From: Drosophila miranda
Taxonomy: Eukaryota > Arthropoda > Insecta > Diptera > Drosophilidae
Length of the DNA stretch: 64,000 nucleotides
NCBI RefSeq assembly: GCF_003369915.1
Contig: NC_046675.1
Span: 29,326,001-29,390,000 of the forward strand
Direction: 5' to 3'
The notes below the pieces were generated by a model. That model was not told the origin of the DNA and ran no database searches. It was given only the letters and a program-made list of their open reading frames with translations. The position numbers and the translations under genes are program-made. Below, in pieces: positions 61,201 through 64,000 of the stretch (positions are counted from its first letter, which is position 1; each line of letters starts with the position of its first letter).

Positions 61201-64000
61201 AAAACAGAGATTGCACAATTGTTGAGCACACTTTGCCCAATTTGCATATCATTTGCACATGTTCTCTGTGCAAGGACACAGCACGGACTGGACCCTCTCA
61301 GCTCTCAGCAGGCGAGTGCATAACTTGCAGGCTTAGTTTTTCGAAAAGGTTTTTTCTTTGGTTAATTTATGGACACATGAGTCCGCCGACCCGAAGAAAC
61401 CCGAAATCAAACACAAATGAGGTCACACAAGGGCTCCGGGCTACAAAGTCACGTGCCAAAAACAGCACAAAAGAAGGGGAAACTTTTTAAGATTCGGTAC
61501 TTTTCGGTAGAAAGGGCAAAATCAATATTCTGATGAGGGTCTGCCTGCAAATTTTGTGAAACAATAAAAGCAGCCACATGTGATACTATTTTGACAAACT
61601 GCATAAACAGAAAACTGTGTGGGGATTATGCATGCACGAAAAAGTGACAATAAATTCAAATTAATTCCACTCAAGTGATTTTGAATAAACATTTACCTTC
61701 GGTTCTGTCTCCTGGTGTTCTTCTGACCTTTCAATTTTAGTTTTATTCAACATTTCAATAGAACAATATCACAGAATGCTTGCTCATAATCCAAGGCCAG
61801 GCATTAATACAATATCTGATGCGAGAGTAACCCTGACATTGAACAATTTAAACAAACTGCCACACAGACTCGGAAAGAGAGAGTATTGCCAGTGCGTTGC
61901 TACGAAAAGCTGCAGCCAAATGAAAAGTGTCAGCCAGATGGAAGCGGATGTAGGCGCTGGGACTCCCAGGACCCTCCCTGAATGCTGCCTGGCAGTCGCA
62001 GTCCCATTCCCTTTGTTCGCGTCTGGCATCCAACTGACGTGGATGACAGTTTCGAATGATGCTTTCCAGTTGCCAGTGAAGCCAGCTGGCGCTAGTTTAA
62101 TCAACATAAATGTAGCGACGCCCCTGCTCATAGGAGGAGCCTCAAATCCGGCCTCGTGTGCCTCACGCTCGTAGGCTTCACTTGGGCCTACTCATTTTGC
62201 ATATGGCGTGGAGCTCTTTATTGACTTTAATGACTGCATAAACATCGACCCGTAGTGGCACAAGCACTACTCCTCCCCCTATACAACATCCTGCACTTAA
62301 TGAACTTGTTCATTTGTTGCACGTGAACGGAATAAATGTCTTGGGAGTACATCTATTTCTATATTTCTTCCGTCACTCAATGCTACGTGACAAGATATTG
62401 GTTCGTCCCCTGCCTTGTGTTATATCTAAATTTCATATTTGTCTAGGGTGATTTTACAACTGAATTCAAAAGGAAATATGGCTGAAGGGGCCCAGCCCCT
62501 GGTCTGGGGACACGCATGAGTGGTCCTAAGTCGTAAGTCCAAAGCCATGACATGACCTTCTCCGTCTTGTGTCAAATATATTATTTTAATCAAAGGACCA
62601 AAATGAATTCAGGCGCAAATGAAACAAATCAGCAGACCAATACTCGTATTCGTACTTGTATTCGAAGATGACGTGTCAGTGGCAGAACTTGTCGAATTAA
62701 TGCGATCGCCCTCAAATAAATAAATACAACACGAACATTGGACATCGGGACAATGGACACAAAGCAATTTAATGCCCCATTTGAAATATAACGCATACCA
62801 CACGCTGTACCGTCAATGGCAACACAATGCCAACGTACACACACGCGTATATTGTCAAAGAAATGATATTAATTCTTGGGCCTGGTCAATTGCCATGGCC
62901 TCTGGGCATGGTCCTTATTCTTCCTCCGCTTTTCCTCCCTTTTCTAGCCATCATAATGTCTTAGGAGGCTTAGCCGTCATTTATGTCGTCAACATCTGCG
63001 TCTGAGGTCTCTCGCTAAATGCCTCAGGTCGCCTAATCTCCTGTTTGTATGCAGGCCGCACGACCAACTTGGGAAAACTTTGCCATTGCCTGGAACAGGA
63101 TACACAGTCCCCTAGGAGTCAGAGTTACTTATTGGGGGAAGGGCATGTTTCTAAGCAGCTTTCTCTTGAGAACAAGCTGAAAGAATTTCCCCATGAAAAT
63201 TTTCGATTATTTATTCATTAACAATCGATTATCAATTGGTTTAAGTGACTAATCTTTCAAAAACTGTGTTTCATATGCAAATTTAAGGCAAGGCTGGGAA
63301 TCAGCGTCTCATTTTTCCTTTTAATTTCATTAATTTGTATACAGCACGTTAGTGGAGAGTCTTCGAACTTAGCTGCGTCTCAAGCCTTTCAGCTTTCTGA
63401 GTTTATAAATTTATTTAAATTCAATGCATACAACGGAGACACCGCAGAATGTGCCAGAAGAACGAGGACGCCAGCGGAGGAGGAGGACCTCTCCTATGGG
63501 GGTTTCCCCCTCACGAAGGAGGAGGAAAGTCTAAGGGGATGCCGCGTTCCGCATGCCTCTGGCCTCAAGGGTGCATTACGCTAACAAGCGTACTAAATGT
63601 AGTACAAAACGTGGCCACAGAGACGCCGTGACGTTGATGTTGAAGTGTTGCCAACACTCTAGGCCTGTGTGCGTGTATATGTGGGAAAAAGTGCTCGGTA
63701 ATAGTGCTGAGGAAGGTCTTATGCAACATAACCGATGCCACAAAATAAATTGAAACCAGCTGCGGTCAAACCATAACCCATGCACTCATTAGTCCACTGC
63801 CAACCAGGCGGAAATTCATTTGTTCCACTCAAGTATCAAGCGCATCATTCACTGCAATTAGAAGCCTGGAAACCACGAGTGCCAAAGGCCAACAGGAGCC
63901 ACCGCGGCAGAGGCCATCAGCAGGCTCCATTCCACGAGCGGCAAGGGGTCAGAGAGGACTCCAAGCCAAGCGCTTGGCAAAGGCCAAAAGAGGGTGGGAA
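55267..64000. other. Intron of diacylglycerol kinase eta, running off the right edge
   Basis: No further coding exon is recognised in these 8.7 kb, so at least this much of the kinase gene is intron here. A candidate alternative promoter and untranslated exon lies at 58259-58703. Several CA, GA and GGGGAT repeats are scattered, for example at 55955-55975. Whether small noncoding RNAs are present cannot be judged by eye. Confidence 0.55.
58259..58703 (+). promoter_or_regulatory. Candidate alternative promoter and 5' untranslated exon of the kinase gene
   Basis: An ATAAAAG-type TATA box near 58259-58265 is followed 32 bp later by an initiator CTCAGTT with its A at 58291. The 413 nt that follow are A-rich and hold only one ATG, immediately followed by TGA, as expected of a leader. 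A good splice donor (GGG|GTAAGT) ends it at 58703. It could start a shorter isoform lacking the N-terminal PH exons. This is inference from signals only. Confidence 0.35.

Noticed and set aside
1-64000. CRISPR arrays, bacterial operons, prophage or retroviral elements
   Set aside because: The window is animal DNA; no regularly spaced repeats of the CRISPR kind and no gag, pol, envelope or LTR structure were seen.

Overview
This is a Drosophila genome segment. Genes have short phased GT-AG introns, and the recognisable products are insect ones: a CLIP-domain serine protease close to MP1, a family of alpha-arrestins, the pyridoxamine-phosphate oxidase sgll, and diacylglycerol kinase eta. A DINE-1/SGM (mini-me) type repeat at about 53.3-53.7 kb is of the kind common in the obscura group, so an obscura-group species is the best guess. 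By gene content this would be Muller element E. Both placements are inferences from remembered families, not from a search.

Layout. The left edge holds the start of a minus-strand gene (1-86) and a small three-exon gene (350-1024). The protease MP1 follows at 1391-3126. Next come about 15 kb of mostly noncoding DNA, interrupted by one small gene (10229-10943) that is a paralogue of the gene at 350-1024. From 18.6 to 44.1 kb lies a tandem cluster of ten alpha-arrestin genes, named A1 to A10 here from left to right. A1-A4, A7-A10 are on the minus strand; A5 and A6 are on the plus strand. They keep nearly identical exon lengths (first coding exon 112-118 nt; second 150 nt in A2-A4), showing descent by tandem duplication. 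At 45.5-47.3 kb sit two tandem PNPO-fold genes, sgll and a paralogue that has lost the terminal substrate-binding motif. From 50.0 kb to the right edge is the 5' part of the diacylglycerol kinase eta gene: two coding exons separated by a 4.9 kb intron, then at least 8.7 kb of further intron.

How the genes relate. Alpha-arrestins are adaptors that use PPxY motifs in their tails to bring Nedd4-type ubiquitin ligases to membrane cargo. In this cluster six members carry PPxY, while A1, A4, A7 and A9 have degenerate or no motifs, and A10 has two alternative last exons, only one of which carries the distal PPSY. GATA-type sites (GATAAG and its complement) lie close upstream of, or in the first introns of, most of A1-A7 and sgll, which suggests shared, possibly gut or fat-body, regulation.
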